Origin: Flavobacteriaceae bacterium R38
GTDB lineage: Bacteria; Bacteroidota; Bacteroidia; Flavobacteriales; Flavobacteriaceae
Direction: 5' to 3'
Assembly: GCA_009901575.1 (NCBI GenBank)
Contig: WXYP01000002.1
Location: 682,001 to 746,000 of the forward strand
Length of the DNA: 64,000 bases
In this document: positions 18,941 through 27,385 of the stretch, piece after piece
Numbering within the stretch: the first letter of the stretch is position 1
Layout: each line of letters opens with the position of its first letter
The notes under the pieces: model-generated
What the model was told of the DNA's origin: nothing
The model's input: only the letters and a program-made list of their open reading frames with translations
Databases searched by the model: none
Program-made: the position numbers and the translations under genes

Positions 18941-21541
18941 ATGAACCTAAATAATTTCACAATAAAATCACAGGAAACCATACAACAAGCGCAGCTCATG
19001 GCGCAGGGTTATGGGCATCAAATGATAGAAAACGAGCACATTTTCAAAGCAATGCTGGAAATTGATGAAAATGTACTGCCTTTTATTTTAAAAAAACTAA
19101 ATGTAAATATCTCACTCTTAAAGCAGATACTGGATAGTACTTTAGAGAGTTTTTCCAAAGTATCGGGAGCTCAATTAATGCTTTCAAAAGATGCCGGAGT
19201 TACCATTAACGATGCTATTCTCATTGCTAAGAAAATGAATGATGAATATGTTTCCATAGAGCATTTAATTTTAGCCATTTTTAAGTCAAAAAGTAAAATC
19301 GCACAAATTTTAAAAGATCAGGGAGTTACCAATAAGGATTTAAAAAACAGTATTGAAGAATTGCGTAAAGGCAGTAATGTAACCTCATCATCTGCAGAAG
19401 ATGTATATAATTCATTAGAAAAATATGCTAAAAACTTAAATCAATTGGCCAGTGACGGGAAATTAGATCCTGTAATAGGACGTGATGAAGAAATCCGGCG
19501 TATCCTTCAAATTCTATCCAGAAGAACAAAGAATAATCCTATGTTAGTCGGAGAACCGGGCGTAGGTAAAACTGCTATTGCAGAAGGCCTGGCGCATAGA
19601 ATCATCCAAGGAGATATCCCTGAAAATCTAAAGGATAAGCAAATTTTTTCTCTGGATATGGGAGCTTTAATTGCCGGGGCCAAATATAAAGGAGAATTCG
19701 AAGAACGTTTAAAAGCCGTTATCAAAGAAGTAACTTCATCTGATGGTACTATCGTTTTATTCATTGATGAAATTCACACTTTGGTTGGTGCCGGAGGCGG
19801 ACAAGGAGCTATGGACGCTGCTAACATTTTAAAACCTGCGCTTGCCAGAGGAGAATTAAGAGCAATTGGAGCTACTACTTTAGATGAATATCAAAAGTAT
19901 TTTGAAAAAGACAAGGCATTGGAACGTCGTTTTCAGAAAGTTATAGTAGATGAACCCGATACAGAAAGTGCGATCTCTATTTTAAGAGGAATTAAAGAAA
20001 AGTATGAGACTCATCATAAGGTAAGAATAAAAGACGAAGCTATAATTGCCGCTGTAGAGCTATCCCAACGGTACATTACTAACAGGTTTCTACCCGATAA
20101 AGCTATTGATCTCGTTGACGAAGCTGCTTCAAAACTTCGTATGGAAATCAACTCAAAACCTGAAGAACTGGATGTACTGGACAGGAAGGTAATGCAGTTG
20201 GAAATAGAAATTGAAGCCATTAAAAGAGAAGAAGACAAAAACAAACTCAAGGCATTAAATTCAGATCTTGCAAATCTAAAAGAGGAAAGAAATGAATTGT
20301 TTGCAAAATGGCAAAGCGAAAAAGAATTAGTTGATTCCATACAAAATATCAAAACGTCTATTGAAGATTATAAATTAGATGCAGACAAAGCTGAACGTGA
20401 CGGAGATTATGGAAAAGTTGCAGAATTGCGTTATGGTAAAATAAAAGAAGCCCAGGAGCAATTAGAAAAATTACAAGGGACATTATTATCTAAAAGTGAA
20501 GATTCACTGATAAAAGAGGAGGTTACTAATGATGATATTGCAGAAGTTGTAGCCAAGTGGACCGGAATTCCGGTTACTAAAATGCTACAGAGCGAACGTG
20601 AAAAACTTTTAAATCTTGAAAAAGAATTACACAAACGTGTAGTCGGGCAAGAAGAAGCCATACAAGCCGTATCAGATGCTATCAGGCGTAGCAGAGCTGG
20701 TTTACAAGATGAAAAACGTCCTATTGGCTCTTTCCTATTCCTCGGTACAACAGGTATTGGTAAAACAGAACTGGCAAAAGCATTAGCCAATTACCTATTT
20801 GATGATGATAATGCGATTACCAGAATTGATATGAGTGAATACCAGGAACGTCATTCTGTGAGTAGATTAGTAGGTGCTCCTCCGGGGTATGTTGGTTACG
20901 ATGAAGGTGGACAATTAACCGAAGCTGTCAGGCGTAAACCATATTCGGTTATATTATTAGATGAAATTGAGAAAGCACATCCTGATACATTTAATATCCT
21001 GTTACAAGTTTTGGATGAAGGCAGGTTAACCGATAATAAAGGTAGGCTGGCCGATTTTAAAAACACTATTATTATAATGACCAGTAACATCGGAAGTCAT
21101 TTAATACAAGAGACATTTGAAAATAATCAGGATATGGATGTCGCAACGAGTATCGCAAAAACAGAAGTATTAGGATTGCTAAAACAAACGGTAAGACCAG
21201 AGTTCTTAAACAGAATAGACGATGTTTTAATGTTTACACCGTTAACACTTTCAAATATTAAAGAAATTGTTCGGCTACAACTTAAAAATGTGGTAAAAAC
21301 AGTTGCTAAACAAAATATTGCATTGGATGCTACAGATGAAGCTATTGAGTATCTTTCAAAGAAAGGTTTTGATCCTCAATACGGAGCACGGCCTGTAAAA
21401 AGAGTAATTCAAAAGGAAGTACTCAATCTTTTATCTAAAGAAATTTTAAGCGGAAAAATTTCTCTTAATACTATCATCCTTTTAGATGCATTTGACAATC
21501 AACTGGTTTTTAGAAACCAAACCGATTTAATTCAGAATTAA
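18941..21541 (+). CDS. clpB: ATP-dependent chaperone ClpB
   Basis: A hexameric AAA+ disaggregase of 866 residues working with DnaK to rescue aggregated proteins. Parts are an N-terminal Clp domain (~1-150), NBD1 with Walker A GEPGVGKT (204-211) and Walker B VLFIDEIH, a middle coiled-coil domain (~400-515, Lys/Glu rich) and NBD2 with GTTGIGKT near 600-607 and VILLDEIEKAHPD. The C-terminal FDPQYGARPVKR is typical. ATG 18941 is chosen over TTG ten codons upstream because it gives the normal N-terminus. Upstream repeats suggest stress control; a strong terminator follows. Confidence 0.96.
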   Translation: MNLNNFTIKSQETIQQAQLMAQGYGHQMIENEHIFKAMLEIDENVLPFILKKLNVNISLLKQILDSTLESFSKVSGAQLMLSKDAGVTINDAILIAKKMNDEYVSIEHLILAIFKSKSKIAQILKDQGVTNKDLKNSIEELRKGSNVTSSSAEDVYNSLEKYAKNLNQLASDGKLDPVIGRDEEIRRILQILSRRTKNNPMLVGEPGVGKTAIAEGLAHRIIQGDIPENLKDKQIFSLDMGALIAGAKYKGEFEERLKAVIKEVTSSDGTIVLFIDEIHTLVGAGGGQGAMDAANILKPALARGELRAIGATTLDEYQKYFEKDKALERRFQKVIVDEPDTESAISILRGIKEKYETHHKVRIKDEAIIAAVELSQRYITNRFLPDKAIDLVDEAASKLRMEINSKPEELDVLDRKVMQLEIEIEAIKREEDKNKLKALNSDLANLKEERNELFAKWQSEKELVDSIQNIKTSIEDYKLDADKAERDGDYGKVAELRYGKIKEAQEQLEKLQGTLLSKSEDSLIKEEVTNDDIAEVVAKWTGIPVTKMLQSEREKLLNLEKELHKRVVGQEEAIQAVSDAIRRSRAGLQDEKRPIGSFLFLGTTGIGKTELAKALANYLFDDDNAITRIDMSEYQERHSVSRLVGAPPGYVGYDEGGQLTEAVRRKPYSVILLDEIEKAHPDTFNILLQVLDEGRLTDNKGRLADFKNTIIIMTSNIGSHLIQETFENNQDMDVATSIAKTEVLGLLKQTVRPEFLNRIDDVLMFTPLTLSNIKEIVRLQLKNVVKTVAKQNIALDATDEAIEYLSKKGFDPQYGARPVKRVIQKEVLNLLSKEILSGKISLNTIILLDAFDNQLVFRNQTDLIQN

Positions 21542-21565
21542 AATAGTTTTACTACATAACTTTCT

Positions 21566-21599
21566 AAAGAACAACCTGGTATATCCAGGTTGTTCTTTT
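21566..21599 (+). terminator. Rho-independent terminator after clpB
   Basis: A perfect 14-bp stem (AAAGAACAACCTGG against CCAGGTTGTTCTTT) with a 5-base loop ends in TTTT, 25 bases after the clpB stop. Confidence 0.9.
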
Positions 21600-21621
21600 A
21601 TCGATTTGTGAATTATTTTTT

Positions 21622-21635
21622 ATACCCTTTGGTAT
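21622..21635. promoter_or_regulatory. Operator palindrome of the TetR regulator, copy 1
   Basis: ATACC-CTTT-GGTAT is a perfect 5-bp dyad with a 4-base centre, seven bases upstream of a -7 box (21642) and 35 bases before the regulator start. The same dyad occurs once more, directly before the thioesterase gene. Confidence 0.65.
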
Positions 21636-21641
21636 TTTTTA

Positions 21642-21649
21642 TATATTTG
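21642..21649 (+). promoter_or_regulatory. -7 promoter element of the TetR gene
   Basis: TATATTTG matches TAnnTTTG and lies 20 bases before the TetR start, immediately downstream of the operator dyad. A repressor on that dyad would cover the -33/-7 spacer. Confidence 0.5.
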
Positions 21650-21669
21650 TAGTATTAATTATCATTGTA

Positions 21670-22266
21670 ATGTTAACTAAAGCCGAAAAAACGAGTCAAT
21701 TCATCATAGAAACTGTAGCACCTATTTTTAGTAAAAAAGGCTACGCTGCAACGAGTATGAGTGATTTAACAAATGCTACTGGGCTTACTAAAGGAGCACT
21801 TTATGGTAATTTTAAAAATAAGGAAGATGTAGCATTGGCTGCCTTGAATTATAATTTGAAAAGGCTGGTTGATAAAATAGAAAATAAATTGAATGCTACG
21901 CAGTCTCCATTACAAAAACTATTTATCCTTACAAATTTTTATAGATATTACAGTGATTACACAAGAGATATTGGGGGTTGTCCCATTATCAATATAGGTG
22001 TAGATGCCAATCATCAAAATGAAATTTTAATGGAGCGTGTTCGAAAAGTCATTAAGAAAATGCAAGTTGGAATAGCCAATATCATTGAAGATGGTAAGAA
22101 AGCAAATGAAGTTAAGTCTACTCTGGATTCAATGCTTTACGCCAAGCGTATTTTTTCAATGATAGAAGGAGCAGTATTTATGAGTAATACCACAAATGAT
22201 AGTTATTATTTGAAAGATATGATGAATCATATAGACCAAATGATCATTCACGATATAAAAAGATAA
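21670..22266 (+). CDS. TetR-family transcriptional regulator
   Basis: A 198-residue one-domain-plus-ligand-domain repressor. The helix-turn-helix spans ~28-50 (TSMSDLTNATGLTKGALYGNFKNKE). The C-terminal helices contain IGGCPIINIG with Cys104, a position resembling the reactive cysteine of NemR-type sensors (GCLVVKL in NemR). The operator pair ATACC-N4-GGTAT around the gene also looks like the NemR box TAGACC-N4-GGTCTA in layout. It probably represses itself and the following thioesterase gene. A role in sensing electrophiles is inference only. Confidence 0.88.
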   Translation: MLTKAEKTSQFIIETVAPIFSKKGYAATSMSDLTNATGLTKGALYGNFKNKEDVALAALNYNLKRLVDKIENKLNATQSPLQKLFILTNFYRYYSDYTRDIGGCPIINIGVDANHQNEILMERVRKVIKKMQVGIANIIEDGKKANEVKSTLDSMLYAKRIFSMIEGAVFMSNTTNDSYYLKDMMNHIDQMIIHDIKR

Positions 22267-22283
22267 TTTTTTTATTTAAAAAT

Positions 22284-22297
22284 ATACCTTTTGGTAT
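22284..22297. promoter_or_regulatory. Operator palindrome, copy 2, before the thioesterase
   Basis: ATACC-TTTT-GGTAT differs from copy 1 only in one central base and ends 16 bases before the thioesterase ATG. Two near-identical dyads on either side of the tetR gene support a small regulon. Confidence 0.65.
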
Positions 22298-22313
22298 TTT
22301 TAATTTAACACCT

Positions 22314-22811
22314 ATGAGTTCACTACCAAAAACTGTAAAAACAAGTACTAAAGTTCGTTTCCAGGATTGCGATCCCTTTAATCATCTTAACAATAGTAAA
22401 TACCTTGATTATTTCACAAATGCAAGAGAAGATCAGATCTCAGAAAATTATAATTTGGACATTTATAAATACACAAAACAAACGGGAAATAGTTGGGTAG
22501 TGGGTAGTCATCAAATAGCATATTTAAAGCCAGCTATTTTGATGGAAGAAGTAGTAATTGATTCTCAATTATTAGAATATTCAGATAAAACTATCCAGGT
22601 TGAACTACGGATGTGGGATAAAAATCAAACGCAATTAAAAGCTGTACTCTGGAGCACATTTGTACACTTTAATATACGTTCGGGGAAGGCAACTTCTCAT
22701 GAACAAAAATTAATAACACTATTTAAAGAAATTAAGAATCCTTTGGAGGTAAAAAGTTTTGAAAAAAGGATAGAACAGCTTAAAAGTAACTTAAAAAAAG
22801 CTAATAATTGA
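22314..22811 (+). CDS. Hot-dog fold acyl-CoA thioesterase (4HBT family)
   Basis: A 165-residue thioesterase-family protein with FQDCDPFNHLNNSKYLDYF (the Asp/His-Leu-Asn-Asn turn of the 4HBT fold), SHQIAYLKPAILMEEVVI and LWSTFVHFNIRSGKATSHE strands. A ~25-residue basic helical tail follows. It is probably cytosolic and hydrolyses an unknown acyl-CoA. It lies 47 bases after the TetR gene with a copy of the operator between, suggesting that the regulator responds to, or guards against, the same acyl or reactive compound. Confidence 0.82.
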   Translation: MSSLPKTVKTSTKVRFQDCDPFNHLNNSKYLDYFTNAREDQISENYNLDIYKYTKQTGNSWVVGSHQIAYLKPAILMEEVVIDSQLLEYSDKTIQVELRMWDKNQTQLKAVLWSTFVHFNIRSGKATSHEQKLITLFKEIKNPLEVKSFEKRIEQLKSNLKKANN

Positions 22812-22857
22812 TTCACAGTTATTTTACTCGTTATTCAATATTTAGTGGTTTGATGAT

Positions 22858-22885
22858 AACAGGGCTCATTCAGCCCTGTTTTTTT
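22858..22885. terminator. Bidirectional terminator
   Basis: AACAGGGCT and AGCCCTGTT form a 9-bp stem with a 5-base loop, followed by a T run. The hairpin lies between the thioesterase and the convergent PorP/SprF gene, whose stop codon abuts it. Confidence 0.85.
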
Positions 22886-24212
22886 ATTCCTTCTCTTTGA
22901 TCCATAAGATCCAGGTTTCATCCAAATAGTTTCCATTGTAATTTGAAGTCCTTGCTTTTCTTATTTCTTCTAGAGTGTCATATTTCTTCAAATAAACATA
23001 ATAATAGTTGTTTTCTTTGTTGAAGAAATACTTTGGTGACAAGCCTTCTTTTTTTAATTTTTCTAAAAATAAATTGAAATATTTTTGGGTACCGTACACA
23101 TTGACAACCAGGTAAAACCCGTAATCTACGCCTTCAAGGTCTTCTATGATAGAAAAATGGTCGTCTTGATCTTCCGGTTTAAAAAATTCTTCAAGAGGAA
23201 TACTAACTATTGAATCTTTTTGAATGGTAAGCTCAGCTTTTTTTATTTCAGCGATTTTTTGTGTTTTTTTCTTCTTCTTTTTAACAGGGCCTTCAAACGA
23301 ATAAGGGTTCTTTTTATTTTTACCAAACTCTAAAGCAAGTAAAAATTCATACGTTGGTCCTGAGTTAAAACTATCATTGGCATTTCCTAATTCTATCAAT
23401 CCACCTAATCCGAAGGTATTAAATAATTTTGCTCCTAATCCAACGGATGGTCCAAAAAAACTATTGTATCCCGCCTGCATCCATACATTTCTAATATCTA
23501 ATAAGATATTGCCTCCTAATTGAGTTTCTGTACCTGGAACTGATTTAATATAGGCTGTGGTTTTGAGAAGAACATCTTCAGAAGATGTCAAATGAAAATT
23601 ATAACTGGTATGGCCTAAGAAGATCTTATCGTCAAAATTTGCCTCCAATTCGGAGTCTGAGAAATTATAATCCAGTAAGTTTTCTGAAGAAGCCCCAATA
23701 TTAAAATTACCTATTGTCAGGTTAATCCCGGGCATTAACGTCAATAAAAAATCATCTCTTCCAGCTCTTGGAAACATCGCAAATTCTTCTGCAGTAAAGT
23801 TATTTCTATCTATTGTTCGGGTGGTCCCAATTACATTAACTCCAAATGTTAACCAGGACTCCTCTCCTATTTTAAATCCGTGAGCATAATTTCCTATTAC
23901 ACCGATGTTAGTAAAAATTCCCGTATCATTTTGAAATACTCCAAGCCCTATCCCATTAGAATCTCCAATGCGTCCACTATAATTAGTAAAAAATGTTGTT
24001 GGAGAATTATTTAGTTCAGCCCATTGAACTCTTACCCAAGTGGCTACTTTAGGATTGTCATTATTAATAAATGAAAACACAGGATTAACTAAGCTGGTAT
24101 TATACTTAGCTAAGTTATGCTGACGAAAATCTACAGGATTCTCTATATCCTGAGCGTATATTGTACAGCAAAACCATACAAATATTACTGTTAATCGATA
24201 ATGAGGGACCAT
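22884..24212 (-). CDS. PorP/SprF-family T9SS outer-membrane protein with SPOR-like C-terminus (copy 1)
   Basis: A 442-residue protein, last in the array of four. After the signal peptide (~1-21) comes VDFRQHNLAKYNTSLVNP, the start of PorP/SprF barrels, and a beta-rich outer-membrane barrel to ~300 (SENLLDYNFS, GYNSFFGPSVGLGAKLF, GPTYEFLLALEFG). A Lys-rich linker (GPVKKKKKKTQK) leads to a C-terminal ~85-residue alpha/beta domain (YGFYLVVNVYGTQKYFNLFL, YYYVYLKKYDTLEEI) resembling a SPOR fold. SprF-like proteins bind type B T9SS clients after export. It is closest to copy 3 rather than to its neighbour. A terminator follows. Confidence 0.88.
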   Translation of the reverse strand: MVPHYRLTVIFVWFCCTIYAQDIENPVDFRQHNLAKYNTSLVNPVFSFINNDNPKVATWVRVQWAELNNSPTTFFTNYSGRIGDSNGIGLGVFQNDTGIFTNIGVIGNYAHGFKIGEESWLTFGVNVIGTTRTIDRNNFTAEEFAMFPRAGRDDFLLTLMPGINLTIGNFNIGASSENLLDYNFSDSELEANFDDKIFLGHTSYNFHLTSSEDVLLKTTAYIKSVPGTETQLGGNILLDIRNVWMQAGYNSFFGPSVGLGAKLFNTFGLGGLIELGNANDSFNSGPTYEFLLALEFGKNKKNPYSFEGPVKKKKKKTQKIAEIKKAELTIQKDSIVSIPLEEFFKPEDQDDHFSIIEDLEGVDYGFYLVVNVYGTQKYFNLFLEKLKKEGLSPKYFFNKENNYYYVYLKKYDTLEEIRKARTSNYNGNYLDETWILWIKEKE

Positions 24213-24349
24213 TTAACGAAGAAAAACAAAAAAACAATACATTTTTTGCGGTTTCGAATTGTTTATTAACATTATTTTAAGACAAGTGTTAATATCAACG
24301 ATAAATAATTAAGAATTAAGTTTTTATTTAAGAAAATTTAAAAGAATCT

Positions 24350-25720
24350 TTAATCTTTAGATGGTTTTTTCACCCATAAAATCCAGGCCTCATCTGTATA
24401 CTTACCATTATAATTACTATCTCTGGCAGCTTCTATTTCACTTAGATTATTATAACGCTTTAGGTATACGTAATAATAATTATTTTCTTTATTAAAAAAG
24501 TATTGAGGATTTAGCCCTTCCCTTGTCAGTTTCTCTAAGAAAGCATTAAAGTATTTTTGGGTTTCATAAACATTTACTACCAGGTAAAATCCGGGTTCAA
24601 TATCTTCCGTTTCATTTAATATAGAATAGCGTTCTCCTTCTTTATTTTTTGCTTTAAACGCTTCTTCGGTCAAAGTTTCTTTCTCCGAATTATCAACCGG
24701 GGGCGGTAATATTGTCTTTTTAGGTGGTATTATTTTTTCTTTCTTCTTTTTAACCGGACCGGCAAATGCACGTCTTCTCCTTGAATTTCCGTTATTGGGT
24801 TTAAATTCCCATGTAGCTACAACTTCAAATGTTGGGCCAACATCTATGTTATCAATATCGTTTTCAAATTCGACAAGCCCTCCTATTGCCAAAGCATCAA
24901 ATAGTTTTGCACCTAACCCGAATGACGGACCATAAAAACTATTGTAACCCGCTTGTGCCCATCCAATTTTTGTGTCTAAAAACAAATTTCCTCCCAGCTG
25001 ATTATCTACGGTAGGGATTGTTTTGGCATATGCTCCTATTCTAAATTTAGCATCGTCTAAAAAATCATAAGATGATTCTAATCTGAAATCATATCCGGCA
25101 TGAATTAAAAGGATTTTATCGTCAAAAGAAGTATCTGTATCAGATTGCGTGAAATTATAATCGAACAGATTTTCTGAAACGATTCCAATATTAAAATTTT
25201 TGGTTCTAAAATTTATTCCTGGCATTGCTCTGACAATATAAGCGTCTGCTCTTACAGATTCCGGAAGCATATTAAATTCTTCAACAGAAAAATTATTACG
25301 ATCTATACTGCGTTGAATCGGTATAACATTAATTCCTATGGTCAAATGTGTTTCCCGGCTTAGGTTAAAAACCCTGGAATAATTTAATAACAGACCATTT
25401 GCTGTAAATATTCCAAAATCATGTTGAAATACTCCTATTCCTATCCCGTTATTTTCTCCTATACGTCGAGTATAATTAGCAAATACTGATGTAGGCGGAA
25501 GCTCAAGACTTGTCCATTGAAATCTGCTCCATACACTTACCTGCTGATGTTCTGAATCTATAAACGAAAAAGCAGGATTCAATAAACTTCTATTGTACTT
25601 CACCAGGTTATGCTGGCGAAAGTCTAAAGGAATAGTCGTAGTTTGAGCATTAGAAATAAGAGGATATCCTATAAAAAATAGTATAAAAATCCTGGTTTTT
25701 ATGAAATCGGATAAAGTCAA
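24350..25720 (-). CDS. PorP/SprF-family T9SS outer-membrane protein with SPOR-like C-terminus (copy 2)
   Basis: A 456-residue paralog with the same plan: signal peptide ending near SNAQ, LDFRQHNLVKYNRSLLNP, a barrel region with SENLFDYNFT and GYNSFYGPSFGLGAKLF, a linker FAGPVKKKKEKIIPPKKT, and the C-terminal YFLVVN-type domain (PGFYLVVNVYETQKYFNAFL, YYYVYLKRYNNLSEI, EAWILWV). No in-frame ATG is available near the N-terminus; TTG 25720 gives the expected signal peptide and is taken as the start. The gap to copy 3 is 61 bases and to copy 1 is 137 bases. It is moderately diverged from copies 1 and 3. Confidence 0.87.
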   Translation of the reverse strand: MTLSDFIKTRIFILFFIGYPLISNAQTTTIPLDFRQHNLVKYNRSLLNPAFSFIDSEHQQVSVWSRFQWTSLELPPTSVFANYTRRIGENNGIGIGVFQHDFGIFTANGLLLNYSRVFNLSRETHLTIGINVIPIQRSIDRNNFSVEEFNMLPESVRADAYIVRAMPGINFRTKNFNIGIVSENLFDYNFTQSDTDTSFDDKILLIHAGYDFRLESSYDFLDDAKFRIGAYAKTIPTVDNQLGGNLFLDTKIGWAQAGYNSFYGPSFGLGAKLFDALAIGGLVEFENDIDNIDVGPTFEVVATWEFKPNNGNSRRRRAFAGPVKKKKEKIIPPKKTILPPPVDNSEKETLTEEAFKAKNKEGERYSILNETEDIEPGFYLVVNVYETQKYFNAFLEKLTREGLNPQYFFNKENNYYYVYLKRYNNLSEIEAARDSNYNGKYTDEAWILWVKKPSKD

Positions 25721-25781
25721 ATGGCGGGTTGTTGTTTTAATAATATAAAATGGAGATAAATCTATCTATTCAAGTTGTAAT

Positions 25782-27227
25782 TTATTCATTCTTTTCACGC
25801 ACCCATAAAATCCAGGTTTCTCCATCATACCTACCATAAAAATTACTCGCCCTGGCTGTTTCTATCTCTTTTAAGGTTTCGAATTTTCTTAAATAGACAT
25901 ATCGGTATTTATTCTTATTATTATAGAAATATTTCGGATTTAAATTACGGGCATCCAAATGTTTCATGAATAAATTAAAATACTTCTCTGTTTCATATAC
26001 ATTGACTACCAAATAAAAGCCATAATCTACTCCATCTATACCTTCTACAACCAGGTATCTGTCGTTAATTTCTCCCGGTCCGTAAAACTTCTCTCTTAAC
26101 TCTTTATTTTCGGGAAGATTTCTATCTATATAAACCGTATCTCTTATATATACCGTGTCCCTGGATTTTGCACCTCCTCCTCTTATAGGGAATAAATCGA
26201 TATTTATTTCATTCAGGTTAATTGTCGGTTTTTCTTGTTCAACTGGTTTTGTAACTTTTTTCTTTTTGTTTTTCTTCTTTTTCCTGGGCCCTGCAAAACC
26301 GGAAGATTTACTTCCTCCAAATTCAAAAGCAGCAACAAATTCATAAGTAGGGCCTAAAAAGTCCCTATCTTCAGAATTCCCTAATTCTACAAGGCCTCCA
26401 ATAGCAAAAGTTCTAAATAACTTAGCACCCAGGCCTACAGAAGGACCATAAAAACTATTAATTCCTGCCTGCATCCATCCGTTTTTGATATCCAAAAGCA
26501 AATTCCCTCCATATTGTGTTTCAATTCCCGGAACTTCTTTTACAAAAGCAGTAGCTCTTAACAATCCGCCATAAAGAAAAGTTCCGTAAGAAGATGAAAA
26601 AGGAAAGTCGTAACTCGCATGGCCAAAAAATATCTTATCTTCAAATGAAGTTTCCTGTTCAGAATTTGTGAAATTATAATCGAATAAGTTTTCTGAAGAA
26701 GCTCCTATGTTAAAATTCCCAAGCGTTAAATTAATCCCAGGCATTAGTGTCAATAAAAAATCGTCCCTTCCAGCTCCCGGAAGCATCTCAAACTCTTCTG
26801 CAGTAAAATTATTCCTGTCGATAGAACGTGTAGACCCAATTACGTTTACTCCCAGCGTTAACCATGCATTATTTCCTATTTTGAATCCACGTGCATAATT
26901 AGCTATGGCACCAAGGTTGGTAAAAATACCTGCATCATTCTGAAATGCACCTAATCCTACCCCTGTATATTCTCCTATACGGCCATTATAACTGGTAAAA
27001 AATGTAGTTGGAGAATTATCCAATTCAGACCATTGTATCCTACCCCAGGTAGCGATCTTGGGATTTTCATTATTTACAAAAGAAAAAACAGGATTCAGTA
27101 AACTTGTATTGTATCTCGTCAGGTTGTGTTGACGAAAATCAACAGGGCTTACGGTAACATCTGCACTTTGTGAGAATATTATCGCAGGTATAAAAATAAA
27201 CATTAAGAATGCCCCAAATCTTAACAT
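25782..27227 (-). CDS. PorP/SprF-family T9SS outer-membrane protein with SPOR-like C-terminus (copy 3)
   Basis: A 481-residue paralog with the same plan. The barrel is nearly identical in pattern to copy 1 (NPVFSFVNNENPKIATW, NFTAEEFEMLPGAGRDD, LLTLMPGINLTLGNFNIG), pointing to a recent duplication. The linker is the longest and most basic (FAGPRKKKKNKKKKVTKP) and contains the repeat RDTVYIRDTVYID before the SPOR-like domain (DYGFYLVVNVYETEKYFNLF, YRYVYLRKFETLKEI, ETWILWV). The upstream gap to copy 4 is 158 bases and may hold its own promoter. Role as for the family: outer-membrane partner of type B T9SS clients. Confidence 0.88.
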   Translation of the reverse strand: MLRFGAFLMFIFIPAIIFSQSADVTVSPVDFRQHNLTRYNTSLLNPVFSFVNNENPKIATWGRIQWSELDNSPTTFFTSYNGRIGEYTGVGLGAFQNDAGIFTNLGAIANYARGFKIGNNAWLTLGVNVIGSTRSIDRNNFTAEEFEMLPGAGRDDFLLTLMPGINLTLGNFNIGASSENLFDYNFTNSEQETSFEDKIFFGHASYDFPFSSSYGTFLYGGLLRATAFVKEVPGIETQYGGNLLLDIKNGWMQAGINSFYGPSVGLGAKLFRTFAIGGLVELGNSEDRDFLGPTYEFVAAFEFGGSKSSGFAGPRKKKKNKKKKVTKPVEQEKPTINLNEINIDLFPIRGGGAKSRDTVYIRDTVYIDRNLPENKELREKFYGPGEINDRYLVVEGIDGVDYGFYLVVNVYETEKYFNLFMKHLDARNLNPKYFYNNKNKYRYVYLRKFETLKEIETARASNFYGRYDGETWILWVREKNE

Positions 27228-27385
27228 AATAACAAAAAAATCAAAAAAAAAGACGACAACAAAGGTTATTCAATTTTTTTATTAACTATTCTTTGTTAGA
27301 AAATGTTCATATTTTCGTTAAGCTTATGGTTTTCAGGCATTAGAACGATTAGATACAACTATAGAATTTAATGTTTTTTTCCACT

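Noticed and set aside
20431-20790. 119-residue minus-strand ORF inside clpB, with others at 19507, 20014 and 20896
   Set aside because: They lie inside a well-supported clpB gene on the opposite strand and show Ser/Leu-rich shadow composition.
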